A stretch of DNA of 64,000 nucleotides from an uncultured Desulfobacterales bacterium (GCA_938048455.1 CALIUY010000002.1:1-64000); one strand, 5' to 3'. Positions 40,567 through 49,655 are shown, numbered from the stretch's first letter. The notes: generated by a model not told the origin, from the sequence alone. Numbers and translations: made by a program.

Positions 40567-42486
40567 ATGGACGACTGGACACGAACCTACGCCTCCAAGA
40601 TTCTCAACGCCGCCCAGGCGGTTTCCCACATCAAACGCGGCAGCCGGGTCTTCATCGGCACCGGCTGCGGCGAGCCCCAGCACCTGATCCGGGCCATGGC
40701 GGCCGACTGGAACCTGCAGGACATTTTGATCTACCAGATGCTCTCCTTCACGCTGGCGAAGTTCATCGAGGACGAGCAGTTTCTCAAGCGATTTTCCATC
40801 AAGAACTTTTTCATCAGCCGCCTGATGCGCAAGGCCGCCTTCGAAGGCAAGATCGATTACATCCCCGCCTATCTCTCCCAGATTCCCGGTCTCTTCGAAA
40901 GCCACCGCATCGGGCTCGACATCGCCCTCGTCCAGGTGAGTCCCCCCGACAAATACGGCTACTGCAGCCTGGGAATCTCGGTCGACATTACCCGGGCGGG
41001 ACTCGAACAGGCGCGCCTGGTGATCGCCCAGGTGAACCCGCGGATGCCGCGCACCTGGGGCGACAGCTTCGTGCACACCGACGAGATCGACATTCTTGTG
41101 CCCTACGAGGAGCCGCTCGTCGAATCCTTCCCCAGCCTGCCCGACAACGAGGTGACGCGCCGCATCGGCCACTACATCTCCCAGCTCGTCGACGACGGCT
41201 CGACCCTCCAGGTCGGCTTCGGCAACCTCCCCTACCACATCATCAAGCACCTGGAAGGAAAGAAGGATCTGGGTCTGCACACCCAGGTGCTGACCGACGG
41301 CTTTCTGCCGCTCTTCGAAAAGAAAGTGATCACCAACAAGCGCAAGACCCTTCTGCCGGACCGCACCGTCGCCTCCTTTTGCATGGGCTCGCGCCGGCTC
41401 TACGATTTCGTGGACAACAACCCCGCCTTCTACTTCCGCTCCTCCGAGTTCGTGAACGACCCCCTCGTGATCGCGCGCAATGACCGGCTGATTTCGATCA
41501 GCGCCGCGCTCGAGGTGGATCTGACCGGTCAGGTCTGCTCGGATTCGATCGGCAACATGTTCTTCAGCGGCATCGGCGACCAGGTCGATTTCCTGCGCGG
41601 CAGCGCGATGTCGAAGGGGGGCTTCTCGATCATCGCGCTTCCCTCCACGGCCCACGGGGGCAAGCTCTCGCGCATCGTTCCGGTGCTGAGCGAGGGGGCC
41701 GGAGTGGCGACCACCCGAGGGGATGTCAATTTCGTGGTCACCGAGTACGGAATCGCCGAGCTCGCCGGCAAGAGCATCTACCAGCGGGTCATGGAGCTCG
41801 CCCAGATCGCGCATCCCAAGTTCCGCGAGGAATTGATCGAGATCGCCCGGCAACGGCATTACATCTTCGCCGATCAGCTGCCGCCCTCCAGCGACGACCT
41901 CATCTTCATCGAGGCCTACAAAAGCTCCTTCGTCACCCGCAACGGCAAGACGATCGAATTCCGACCGCTTCTGCCCTCCGACGAGTTCGCCTACCGCAAT
42001 TTCTTCTACTCGCTGCAAGACAAGACGATCTACATGCGTTTCTTCTACAAGATGCGCAACTTCACCCACGAGGTCGTTCAGAAACAGTGGGCAAGCCAGG
42101 ATTACCGCCAAAACATCTCGATCATCGGGCTGGCGCAAAAGGGCGGCTACAAAGAGATCGTCGCCATCGGCTCCTACGCCAAAGAAGACGAGGAACGCGC
42201 CGAGGTCGCGCTCGTCGTGCGCGAGGATTACCAGGGGATGGGAGTCGGCTCCTTTCTGCTCGGCTGGCTGGAATACGTCGCCCGCTTGAACGGATTCAAG
42301 GGCTTTTCGGCGACCGTGCTCAAGGAAAACACGGCCATGCTGCAGGTTTTCCGCAAGCGTTACCCGAACTGTGAAGTGCGCTTCGGCGGCGGAAGCGAGG
42401 TGCTCGTGCGTATGAACTTCGCCGACGCCCGCCCCGAGGAGAAGGGAGCCGCCCCCGCCTCCGCCGTCCGAGGCTCCGGCTCCTGA
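40567..42486 (+). CDS. Acetyl-CoA hydrolase/transferase fused to C-terminal GNAT acetyltransferase domain
   Basis: GCGEPQHLIRAMAADWNLQDI, SPPDKYGYCSLGISVDIT, GGKLSRIVPVLSEGAGVATTRGDVNFVVTEYGIAELAGKS; C-terminal VALVVREDYQGMGVGSFLLGWLEYVARLNGFKGFSATVLKEN (GNAT). Confidence 0.92.
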   Translation: MDDWTRTYASKILNAAQAVSHIKRGSRVFIGTGCGEPQHLIRAMAADWNLQDILIYQMLSFTLAKFIEDEQFLKRFSIKNFFISRLMRKAAFEGKIDYIPAYLSQIPGLFESHRIGLDIALVQVSPPDKYGYCSLGISVDITRAGLEQARLVIAQVNPRMPRTWGDSFVHTDEIDILVPYEEPLVESFPSLPDNEVTRRIGHYISQLVDDGSTLQVGFGNLPYHIIKHLEGKKDLGLHTQVLTDGFLPLFEKKVITNKRKTLLPDRTVASFCMGSRRLYDFVDNNPAFYFRSSEFVNDPLVIARNDRLISISAALEVDLTGQVCSDSIGNMFFSGIGDQVDFLRGSAMSKGGFSIIALPSTAHGGKLSRIVPVLSEGAGVATTRGDVNFVVTEYGIAELAGKSIYQRVMELAQIAHPKFREELIEIARQRHYIFADQLPPSSDDLIFIEAYKSSFVTRNGKTIEFRPLLPSDEFAYRNFFYSLQDKTIYMRFFYKMRNFTHEVVQKQWASQDYRQNISIIGLAQKGGYKEIVAIGSYAKEDEERAEVALVVREDYQGMGVGSFLLGWLEYVARLNGFKGFSATVLKENTAMLQVFRKRYPNCEVRFGGGSEVLVRMNFADARPEEKGAAPASAVRGSGS

Positions 42487-42579
42487 TCCTCGGATCCCCT
42501 TCGCTCAAGCTTTTCGCTTCGTTCGCCGAAAATACCGTATTGAAAGGATTGCCAACTCTTTTGAGGGAGGGCCCAAGCC

Positions 42580-42993
42580 GTGTCCTATACCCTGGACCAG
42601 AGGCAGCTCGACCGCATCGAGGACATCCTCAAGGCCGACCTGGTCGACAACGGCGTGCGCTGCGTGTTCCTGATCGACATGGCCGGGAACATCATCACCC
42701 ATCTGGACAACGGGGAGAAGCAGCACGACATCTACTCCCTGGCGGCGCTCGCGGCGGGAAACTTCGGGGCGGTCAGCGCCATGGCCAAGATCATCGGGGA
42801 GAACGAATTTTCGCTGCTCTTCCACAAAGGGAAAAAGGAGAACATCCATTTCAACAAGATTTCCTCCGAATTCCTGCTGATCACGATTTTCGGCAACGAA
42901 ATCTCGCTCGGTTTTCTGCGGATGAAGGTGGCCGAGTCGGTCGAGCAGTTGAAAGAGGTCCTCGCACCGCTCGTTCCCGCGACCGACGGCTGA
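42580..42993 (+). CDS. Roadblock/LC7 domain protein (MglB-like), GTG start
   Basis: RIEDILKADLVDNGVRCVFLIDMAGNIITHLDNGEKQHDIYSLAALAAGNFGAVSAMAKIIGENEFSLLFHKGKKENIHF. Confidence 0.87.
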   Translation: MSYTLDQRQLDRIEDILKADLVDNGVRCVFLIDMAGNIITHLDNGEKQHDIYSLAALAAGNFGAVSAMAKIIGENEFSLLFHKGKKENIHFNKISSEFLLITIFGNEISLGFLRMKVAESVEQLKEVLAPLVPATDG

Positions 42994-43040
42994 ACGCTCT
43001 TTTGCAGGCCGGAAAAAACGAGGGCGACAGAATCGGGGCG

Positions 43041-43646
43041 ATGGCGTTTATCAACCTCAAAAACAAGATCATCCAGGTGAAGATCGTCTACTACGGCCCG
43101 GGCCGGGGCGGGAAGACGACCAATCTGGAATACATCCATCGCCGTTTTCAGGAACGGATCCACGCCGAGATGGTGACCGTGAAGACCCATGGCGACCGCA
43201 CGCTCTTTTTCGATTTTTTGCCCTTCGACATCGGCTTGATCCACGGCTACCGGATCAAGGTGCAACTCTATACCGTCCCGGGGCAGCCGAAATACAACGC
43301 GACCCGCAAGCTCGTGCTCCGCGGCGTGGACGGGATCGTGTTCGTGGCCGACTCGATGGCGATCTGCCGGGAAAGCAACATGCAATCGCTCAAGAATCTG
43401 CAGGAGAATCTGGCCGCCTACCGCAAAAGCCTGGAAAGCGTGCCCTGGGTGCTGCAGTACAACAAGATCGATCTCGCCGAACAGGGCATCCCGGTGCTCT
43501 CCGTCGAGCAGCTCGAACGGGACCTGAACCGCGGCTACGGCAGACCCTCGTTTCCGGCGAGCGCCCTGAAAGGGGTGAACGTGGCGGCGACGCTGAAGAA
43601 GATCCTCTCGCTCGCCGTCACTTCGATCCGCGACGAGATGATGTAG
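43041..43646 (+). CDS. MglA-like small Ras-type GTPase
   Basis: VKIVYYGPGRGGKTTNLEYIHRRF, GDRTLFFDFLPFDIGLIHGYRIKVQLYTVPGQPKYNATRKLVLRGVDGIVFVADS, LQYNKIDL. Confidence 0.95.
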   Translation: MAFINLKNKIIQVKIVYYGPGRGGKTTNLEYIHRRFQERIHAEMVTVKTHGDRTLFFDFLPFDIGLIHGYRIKVQLYTVPGQPKYNATRKLVLRGVDGIVFVADSMAICRESNMQSLKNLQENLAAYRKSLESVPWVLQYNKIDLAEQGIPVLSVEQLERDLNRGYGRPSFPASALKGVNVAATLKKILSLAVTSIRDEMM

Positions 43647-43659
43647 AAGGAGGCCGCCC

Positions 43660-44301
43660 ATGGCCGACGCGATGCCCAGCGACGCCCTGGAAAGCGAGCT
43701 CGAACGCCGCTTGGAGCAGCTCTTCCCCGAAGAGGGGGCGGGGCCGGAGACGAACTCCGCGCCCCGGCGGGAACCGGACCGGGCGTTGCTGTCCGAGTTG
43801 AAAAAGGTTGTGCTGGCGATCGACTGGGAGATCACCCCCGAGGCGGTCGCCTCTTTCCTCGACCAGGTGCGCCTGCTGCGCGAGGCCTTGCGGGAAGACC
43901 GCGTGGCCGGCGTGCTGCTGAACATGCTGGGAGCCCTCGGCTACTACATCCAGTCGAGTCGCAGCCAGGTGCACCCCTGGACCTTCCCGGTGTTGAACGC
44001 CGTTTTCGCCCGGCTCGAGGAGGTGGTCGCCCTGACCGACAAGCCCGAAGCCGAGCGCCGCCGTCGCATCCAGCCGGAAATCAACGCCTACCAGCAGTTG
44101 CGCACCAAGATCGCCCAGGGACGGCCGCGTCGTCCCGCCGAAGCGCCCAGGGAGTCGGCGCCCCCGGCGGACGGAGGGGAACGGGAACGGCCCCTCACCG
44201 CCGAGGCTCTCGCCCGCGCGCTCGCCGAGCTGCGCGAGCAGCTGCTCGCCGAAATCCGTTCGCTTCGCCTGCTGCTCGAAGCGAAGGAGGCCGGTCGATG
44301 A
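43660..44301 (+). CDS. Helical hypothetical protein in GTPase cluster
   Basis: MADAMPSDALESELERRLEQLFPEE.., C-terminal coiled-coil ALAELREQLLAEIRSLRLLLEAKEAG; same-direction gene with 4-nt overlap to the next. Confidence 0.7.
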   Translation: MADAMPSDALESELERRLEQLFPEEGAGPETNSAPRREPDRALLSELKKVVLAIDWEITPEAVASFLDQVRLLREALREDRVAGVLLNMLGALGYYIQSSRSQVHPWTFPVLNAVFARLEEVVALTDKPEAERRRRIQPEINAYQQLRTKIAQGRPRRPAEAPRESAPPADGGERERPLTAEALARALAELREQLLAEIRSLRLLLEAKEAGR

Positions 44302-45320
44302 CCGCCGAAGCCCTCGTCGGGGATCCTCGAGTCTGTATTCTCCTTGTGGACGACGACCGGGAGATGCTGCGCGAGCTGGGCCAAGTCCTTGGCCGGCGGC
44401 TGGGAGAGGATGCGGCCGCGATCCTGTTCGCCGAGGAAGGCGGGGAAGCGCTGGAAATCCTGCAACGGGAGCCGGTCGGCGTGTTGGTCAGCGATCTCAA
44501 GATGGTCGGAATGGACGGCTGGGAGCTGCTGCAGCGCGCGACGTGCGAATTTCCCGATGTCCCGGTGATGGTGATGACGGGGTATGCGACCCCCGAGACC
44601 GTCGCGCGGCTGCACGAGCAGGGGGCTTGCGCGGTTTTGGCTAAGCCTTTTCTCGTCTCCGAGCTTGCCGGGCGGATCCGGGAAATCCTTGCGCGGCAGA
44701 CCGATGGAGGGCTGATCCGCGGAATCTCCCCCTCGCTTTTTCTGCAGGTCGTGGAAATGGAAGAAAAGACCTGCACCATCCGCCTGAGCGGAACAGGCGA
44801 GCGACGCCGGGGCGTTCTTTTTTTCCGGGGGGGGAAACTCTTCGATGCCCGGTTGGGAGCGACGCGCGGGGAAAGCGCGGCCCGGGAGATCCTCGCCTGG
44901 GATCAGGCCGTCCTGGCGATCGAGAACGCCTGCCCCCTGCGCGACCGGAGGATCCGGCGCGATCTTCACGGGCTGATGATCGATGCCGCATGCCGTCGCG
45001 ACGAGCGGACGGAGGCCGAAGGCGCAGGGGGGAAGGAGCAGGACCCGCAAGTTGAGTTGGAGGCGGTTCGGCGCGCCCTCGAGCAGGCCCTGGGAGGCGA
45101 AGGGGGGGTCGGGGCGGTGCGACGGGACCCGCAGTGGGCCGAGCGCGCCCGGCGTCTTGCCCGCGCGGGAGAACGCGTGGGTCTCGGCGGGATGATCGCG
45201 GCCTTTCTTGACCGGGGGCAGGAGGGCGATTTTCTCCTCCCCGGGGGAAACGACCCCTGGGTGGCGGAGCTCCGCAAAGGAATCCCGCGGGACGCCCTGC
45301 TCGGGGTGCCGGGCGGTTGA
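44298..45320 (+). CDS. Response regulator (REC) with DUF4388-like effector domain
   Basis: ILLVDDDREMLRELGQVLG..VLVSDLKMVGMDGWELLQRA..VMTGYATPE..AVLAKPF; then ISPSLFLQVVEMEEKTCTIRLSGTGERRRGVLFFRGGKLFDARLG. Confidence 0.87.
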   Translation: MTAEALVGDPRVCILLVDDDREMLRELGQVLGRRLGEDAAAILFAEEGGEALEILQREPVGVLVSDLKMVGMDGWELLQRATCEFPDVPVMVMTGYATPETVARLHEQGACAVLAKPFLVSELAGRIREILARQTDGGLIRGISPSLFLQVVEMEEKTCTIRLSGTGERRRGVLFFRGGKLFDARLGATRGESAAREILAWDQAVLAIENACPLRDRRIRRDLHGLMIDAACRRDERTEAEGAGGKEQDPQVELEAVRRALEQALGGEGGVGAVRRDPQWAERARRLARAGERVGLGGMIAAFLDRGQEGDFLLPGGNDPWVAELRKGIPRDALLGVPGG

Positions 45321-45336
45321 TGGAGGCGAAACGACG

Positions 45337-45744
45337 ATGCCCGATCCGCTTGCGGCCCTGCTTTCCGTGGAAGGCGTGCGCGGGGTTTTTCTTTACCGCT
45401 CCGGAGGCGATCTGCTGTTCCGAAAAACAGCCGTCACCCTGAACGGCGCATCTCCGGCGGACTGGTTCGCCCTGGCGCTGGCGCTCGGCAACGCCCGGGA
45501 GGCCGAGATCCTTTTTGAGCGCGGCCGGGTTTACGTGCTTCGCTCCGCCGGCGCCGTGCTCGTGGTCGCCGCGGGGCTTTTCGCCCCCTCGGCCGTGATC
45601 CGCATGAGCGGCGCCGTCTTGCTGGCCGAGGTGGAAGGAGCGCTGGGGACCCAGCGTGGGGGCAGGGAGGGGGACTCCGCCCATCGTCCGGGGGGGAGCG
45701 GGGTCCTCCAGCCCCGCGAATTCGCGAAAGGCGTGTCGCCATGA
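45337..45744 (+). CDS. Short Roadblock/LC7-like protein
   Basis: LSVEGVRGVFLYRSGGDLLFRKTAVTL...FERGRVYVLRSAGAVLVVAAGLFAPSAVIRM: Roadblock-like pattern. Confidence 0.55.
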   Translation: MPDPLAALLSVEGVRGVFLYRSGGDLLFRKTAVTLNGASPADWFALALALGNAREAEILFERGRVYVLRSAGAVLVVAAGLFAPSAVIRMSGAVLLAEVEGALGTQRGGREGDSAHRPGGSGVLQPREFAKGVSP

Positions 45745-48104
45745 TGAAGACGGACATTGAGAGCCGGATCAACGAGGCCGAAGTTTGCCGTTCCATGGGC
45801 TTGTTTCACGAGTCGCTGGCGATCTACGAGAAGGTCCTGCCCTTGGTCACCCCCGAGGCGGGCGACCTCCAGGAGCGCATCCGCAGCCGCATCGACTTGC
45901 TGCGCCAGGAGATCGCCAAGGAAGAAGCGGGGAGCGGAGGTGCGGTCTCCGCCGAGGAGATCTCCTGGATCCGCGAAGCCATTTCCGCCGCCGATGACGA
46001 GGCGGCGCTTCTCGACAGCGCCTCGGCGTTTCAAGAAATGGGGCTTTTCGCCGAGGCGCTGAACGAATACACGAAAGCCCTGGCCGAGCCCGCGCTTCAC
46101 GAGAAGGCCGTCCCGGGGGTGGTCGCCTGTCTGCTGCGGCTGCATCCGCTGTCGCGGTTCATTGCCGAGCTCGAGGCCATCCTCGAAAAGGCCGTTTCCG
46201 ACCCGGCCGTTGCCGGCCGCATCCGGTTCTTGGCCGGAATCGAGATGGAAAAACGGGAGCACCGCGGCCAGGCGCACGATCTCTACCGGGCGGCCGCGGA
46301 ACGGCTGCCGCAGGACCCCGAGGTCCGCAAACGCCTCGAGGAGATCGCCGCGAGCTTCGCCTCCGGCTCCAAGTACGACTATCTCCTGCGCGAGAAGCTG
46401 CTGACCGCCGATCAGCTGCAGAAGGCCTTCGGCCTGGCGCGCAAGTCCAACCGCAGCGTGGAGCAGATCCTGATCGACAGCTTCCAGGTCCCCAAGGAAG
46501 CGATCGGCAAATCCTTCTCGCTGCACTACGGCTGCCGCTTCCTTGCCTTCGACCCCACGCTCCCGGCGCCGGTCGAGCTTTTGCAGAACCTGAAAAAAGC
46601 CTTTCTGCTGAACGAGCTCTGGGTGCCGATCGGCTGGAGCAAGGACGGCATCGAGGTCCTGGTCGACGACCCGCGGAACCTGAACAAGACCGACAACATC
46701 AAGGCCCTGTTGAAGACCTCGAAGATCCTCGTGTCGGTGGCGATCCGCGAGGACATCCAGGCCTTCATCCATCTCTTTTTCGATCCGGGAAAACAGCAGG
46801 AGACCGGCACGCCGACGGAGGAAATCACCGACGACATCGATATCCCCGACATCACCTTCGAGGAGGAGCGCGAGGAAATCCACACCGAGGAAGTCGACGA
46901 GAGCTCCAGCCAGGTCGTCAAGCTCGTCGACCAGGTGATCATCGCCGCCTACCGCAAGAACGCCTCCGACATCCACATCGAGCCCTCGGTGGTCACCAAG
47001 GCGACGTCGATCCGCTTCCGGCTGGACGGCGTCTGCCAGGAGTACATGAAAATCCCCAACGCCATGGTGCGCGCCGTGGTTTCGCGCATCAAGATCATGG
47101 CCAACCTCGATATCGCCGAGCGGCGGCTGCCCCAGGACGGCAAGATCAAGTTCCGGCGCAAAGGGGTGCCGGCCTTCGAAATGCGGGTGGCCACGCTGCC
47201 CACGGCGGGAGGCTTCGAGGACGTGGTGCTGCGCATCCTCGCCTCCTCGGGGGCGATGAAGATCGACGAGATGGGGCTGACCGAACGCAACCTGAAGATC
47301 ATCCAGAAGATCGTTCTCAAACCCTATGGGCTGATCCTGGCCGTCGGCCCGACCGGCTCGGGCAAGACGACCACGCTGCACGCCCTGCTCGGCTACATCA
47401 ACAAGCCGGGGATCAAGATCTGGACCGCGGAGGACCCGATCGAGATCACCCAGCAGGGGCTGCGTCAGGTGGAGGTGAAACCCAAGATCGGGCTCGATTT
47501 CGCCCGCGTCATGCGTGCCTTTCTGCGGGCCGACCCCGACGTCATCATGATCGGGGAAATGCGCGACGAGGAGACGGCCTCGATTGCGATCGAAGCCTCC
47601 CTCACCGGGCACCTCGTCTTCTCCACGCTGCACACGAACAGCGCTCCGGAAACCGTGACCCGCCTGCTGGATATGGGCTTGAATGCGCTGAATTTTTCGG
47701 ACGCGTTTTTAGGCGTCCTCGCCCAGCGTCTGACCCGCAGGCTTTGCACCAACTGCCGCAAGGAGTATTTTCTCGGCAAAGACGAGTTCGAAGAGCTGCG
47801 ACAAGATTACGGGGCTTCGTGGTTCGATCGCACGGGGATCGAATACAGCGAGACCCTCAAGCTCTACCGGCCGATCGGCTGCGATGCCTGCTCGAAGACC
47901 GGCTACCGCGGCCGGATGGGGATCCATGAGCTGATGGAGGGAACTCCCGAAATCAAGCTCATGATCAAGAAGCAGGCGAACACCGAGGAGATCTTCCAGA
48001 TGGCGATGCGGCAGGGGATGAGCACCCTCAAACAGGACGGGATCCTGAAAGTCTTCCAAGGCGAAACCGACATCTCCGAAGTGCGCCGCGTCTGCATCAA
48101 CTGA
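45741..48104 (+). CDS. PilB/GspE-type secretion ATPase with N-terminal TPR-like region and MshEN-like domain
   Basis: AVGPTGSGKTTTLHALLGYINKPGIKIWTAEDPIEITQQGLRQVEVKPKIGLDFARVMRAFLRADPDVIMIGEMRDEETASIAIEASLTGHLVFSTLHTN; Cys pairs CTNC and CDAC; N-term FHESLAIYEKVLPL. Confidence 0.93.
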   Translation: MMKTDIESRINEAEVCRSMGLFHESLAIYEKVLPLVTPEAGDLQERIRSRIDLLRQEIAKEEAGSGGAVSAEEISWIREAISAADDEAALLDSASAFQEMGLFAEALNEYTKALAEPALHEKAVPGVVACLLRLHPLSRFIAELEAILEKAVSDPAVAGRIRFLAGIEMEKREHRGQAHDLYRAAAERLPQDPEVRKRLEEIAASFASGSKYDYLLREKLLTADQLQKAFGLARKSNRSVEQILIDSFQVPKEAIGKSFSLHYGCRFLAFDPTLPAPVELLQNLKKAFLLNELWVPIGWSKDGIEVLVDDPRNLNKTDNIKALLKTSKILVSVAIREDIQAFIHLFFDPGKQQETGTPTEEITDDIDIPDITFEEEREEIHTEEVDESSSQVVKLVDQVIIAAYRKNASDIHIEPSVVTKATSIRFRLDGVCQEYMKIPNAMVRAVVSRIKIMANLDIAERRLPQDGKIKFRRKGVPAFEMRVATLPTAGGFEDVVLRILASSGAMKIDEMGLTERNLKIIQKIVLKPYGLILAVGPTGSGKTTTLHALLGYINKPGIKIWTAEDPIEITQQGLRQVEVKPKIGLDFARVMRAFLRADPDVIMIGEMRDEETASIAIEASLTGHLVFSTLHTNSAPETVTRLLDMGLNALNFSDAFLGVLAQRLTRRLCTNCRKEYFLGKDEFEELRQDYGASWFDRTGIEYSETLKLYRPIGCDACSKTGYRGRMGIHELMEGTPEIKLMIKKQANTEEIFQMAMRQGMSTLKQDGILKVFQGETDISEVRRVCIN

Positions 48105-48108
48105 AGCG

Positions 48109-48825
48109 ATGGAACTCGGCTCCGAAGCCTGGCGGCGAAGCATCCGCGAAGGGGCCTCCGCCTGGGGGCTCGCCCTCGAGGAGCGCGGGCTCGACCTCTT
48201 CGCCCGACACGCGCAGGAGATGCTGCGCTGGAACGCGGTCACCAACCTGACCGCGATCACCGAGCCCGCGGCCGTCGCCCGGGATCACTTCCTGGATTCG
48301 CTCGCCGCCGCCCGCTGGATCCCCCCCGGGGCACGTCTGCTGGATGTCGGCAGCGGCGCGGGATTTCCGGGGGTGCCGTTGCACATCGCTCTGCCGGGGC
48401 TGGAGACGGTGCTGCTCGAGGCCGCGCGCAAGAAGGTGAGCTTTCTTCGACACCTGCTGCGGACGCTGGCGCTCACGGGCATCCGTGCCGAGCAGGAGCG
48501 GCTCGAGCGTTTCGCCGTCCGGCAGGAAAACTTCGGGGCCTTCGACGTCGTGATCTGCCGGGCCCTGACCGGTCTGGAGCGCTTCGTGCCCGCGGCACTC
48601 GGGCTGGTGGGCGCCGGAGGCCGCCTGATCGCTTTGAAAGGCACCGGCGCGGAGGTGGAGATCGCACGTCTTCAGCAGGAGCTGGCGAAGGTTTCCGGGG
48701 GGGAAATCTGGCGGGCCGAGCGGCATGCGTACCGCCTCCCGGGGCTGCGGGCCGAGCGCGCGGTATGCGTCGTCACTCGATGCGTCCCTCGGCCGGAGGA
48801 ACAAGGCTTTCAATCGGGGAGGTAG
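48109..48825 (+). CDS. rsmG: 16S rRNA (guanine527-N7)-methyltransferase RsmG
   Basis: MLRWNAVTNLTAITEPAAVARDHFLDSLAAARWIPPGARLLDVGSGAGFPGVPLHIALPGLETVLLEAARKKVSFLRHL. Confidence 0.94.
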   Translation: MELGSEAWRRSIREGASAWGLALEERGLDLFARHAQEMLRWNAVTNLTAITEPAAVARDHFLDSLAAARWIPPGARLLDVGSGAGFPGVPLHIALPGLETVLLEAARKKVSFLRHLLRTLALTGIRAEQERLERFAVRQENFGAFDVVICRALTGLERFVPAALGLVGAGGRLIALKGTGAEVEIARLQQELAKVSGGEIWRAERHAYRLPGLRAERAVCVVTRCVPRPEEQGFQSGR

Positions 48826-49304
48826 ATCAGCTCCGCTTCGACCTTCCCGGCGGCGATGCGCAGCAATCCCAAGCTCGCCGGCTCCCCCCGGCGGGGAAAG
48901 CCCGCACTGCCCGGATTGAGGTACAAAACGCCCCCGGCCTCCTCGATCTCCGGCCGGTGCGTGTGCCCGCTCACCACGACCTGCGCCCGGGGCGGGTGGT
49001 TGGCGCCTCTGAGATCCTGCCGGTCATGAATCAGAAGGACGCGCACCGTCCCCGCCTCGAGAAACGCCGTTGGCGGCAGTTCGCGGGCCCAGGGGCCGAA
49101 GTCCATGTTGCCGCGAACGGCGAGAACCGGGGCGATGGCGCAAAGCGTGTCGAGCAACGCGCCCTCCCCGACATCCCCCGCGTGCAAAATGGCATCGACG
49201 CCGGAAAACCGTCCGGCCAGCCCGGAGGGCAGCACGCCGTGGGTGTCGGAGATCACCCCGATGCGAAAGGCGGCTTTGAGAGGCAGAACGAGAGATGAGG
49301 CCAT
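48810..49304 (-). CDS. YfcE/MJ0936-type metallophosphoesterase
   Basis: IGVISDTHGVLP, DAILHAGDVGEG, AVRGNMDFGP, VLLIHDR, VVSGHTHRPEIEEAGGVLYLNPGSAGFPRRGEP; overlaps rsmG 3' end by 16 bp. Confidence 0.92.
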   Translation of the reverse strand: MASSLVLPLKAAFRIGVISDTHGVLPSGLAGRFSGVDAILHAGDVGEGALLDTLCAIAPVLAVRGNMDFGPWARELPPTAFLEAGTVRVLLIHDRQDLRGANHPPRAQVVVSGHTHRPEIEEAGGVLYLNPGSAGFPRRGEPASLGLLRIAAGKVEAELIYLPD

Positions 49305-49556
49305 CGGCCGGGGTCTCCGCGGACAAAAGCTCTTTTGGAAGCGGGGCCCGGCTTCGGCCCCGCGACGTCCACCGTGCGGGCAACGGTAGGCCGGAAAGGC
49401 GGAAGCTGTCAAGCGGGAGCCGGCGCCACGGAAGCACAACCCGAGAGGATCCTTTTGCGTTTCACGTGAAAACACCATGGCTTGCGACGTCGTTGCGCCG
49501 GCTCCGCTATCGCTCGTAGATCCATCCGACTTGAGAGATCAACCTCGGCTGTGGAT

Positions 49557-49584
49557 TTGACAGCGGCCGCGGTTCTGGTAGAGT
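49557..49584 (+). promoter_or_regulatory. Candidate promoter for universal stress protein gene (TTGACA-16 bp-TAGAGT)
   Basis: TTGACA at 49557-49562, TAGAGT at 49579-49584, ~70 nt upstream of ATG. Confidence 0.45.
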
Positions 49585-49655
49585 AGCCTCGCCGCGGCGG
49601 CGGTCGGCGCACTCCCGGGTTTTCTTCCTTCCCCAAAACTTCGAAGGAGCAAACG

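Noticed and set aside
45531-47633. 700-aa minus-strand ORF opposite the PilB-type ATPase
   Set aside because: Walker A/B and GspE motifs are on the plus strand.
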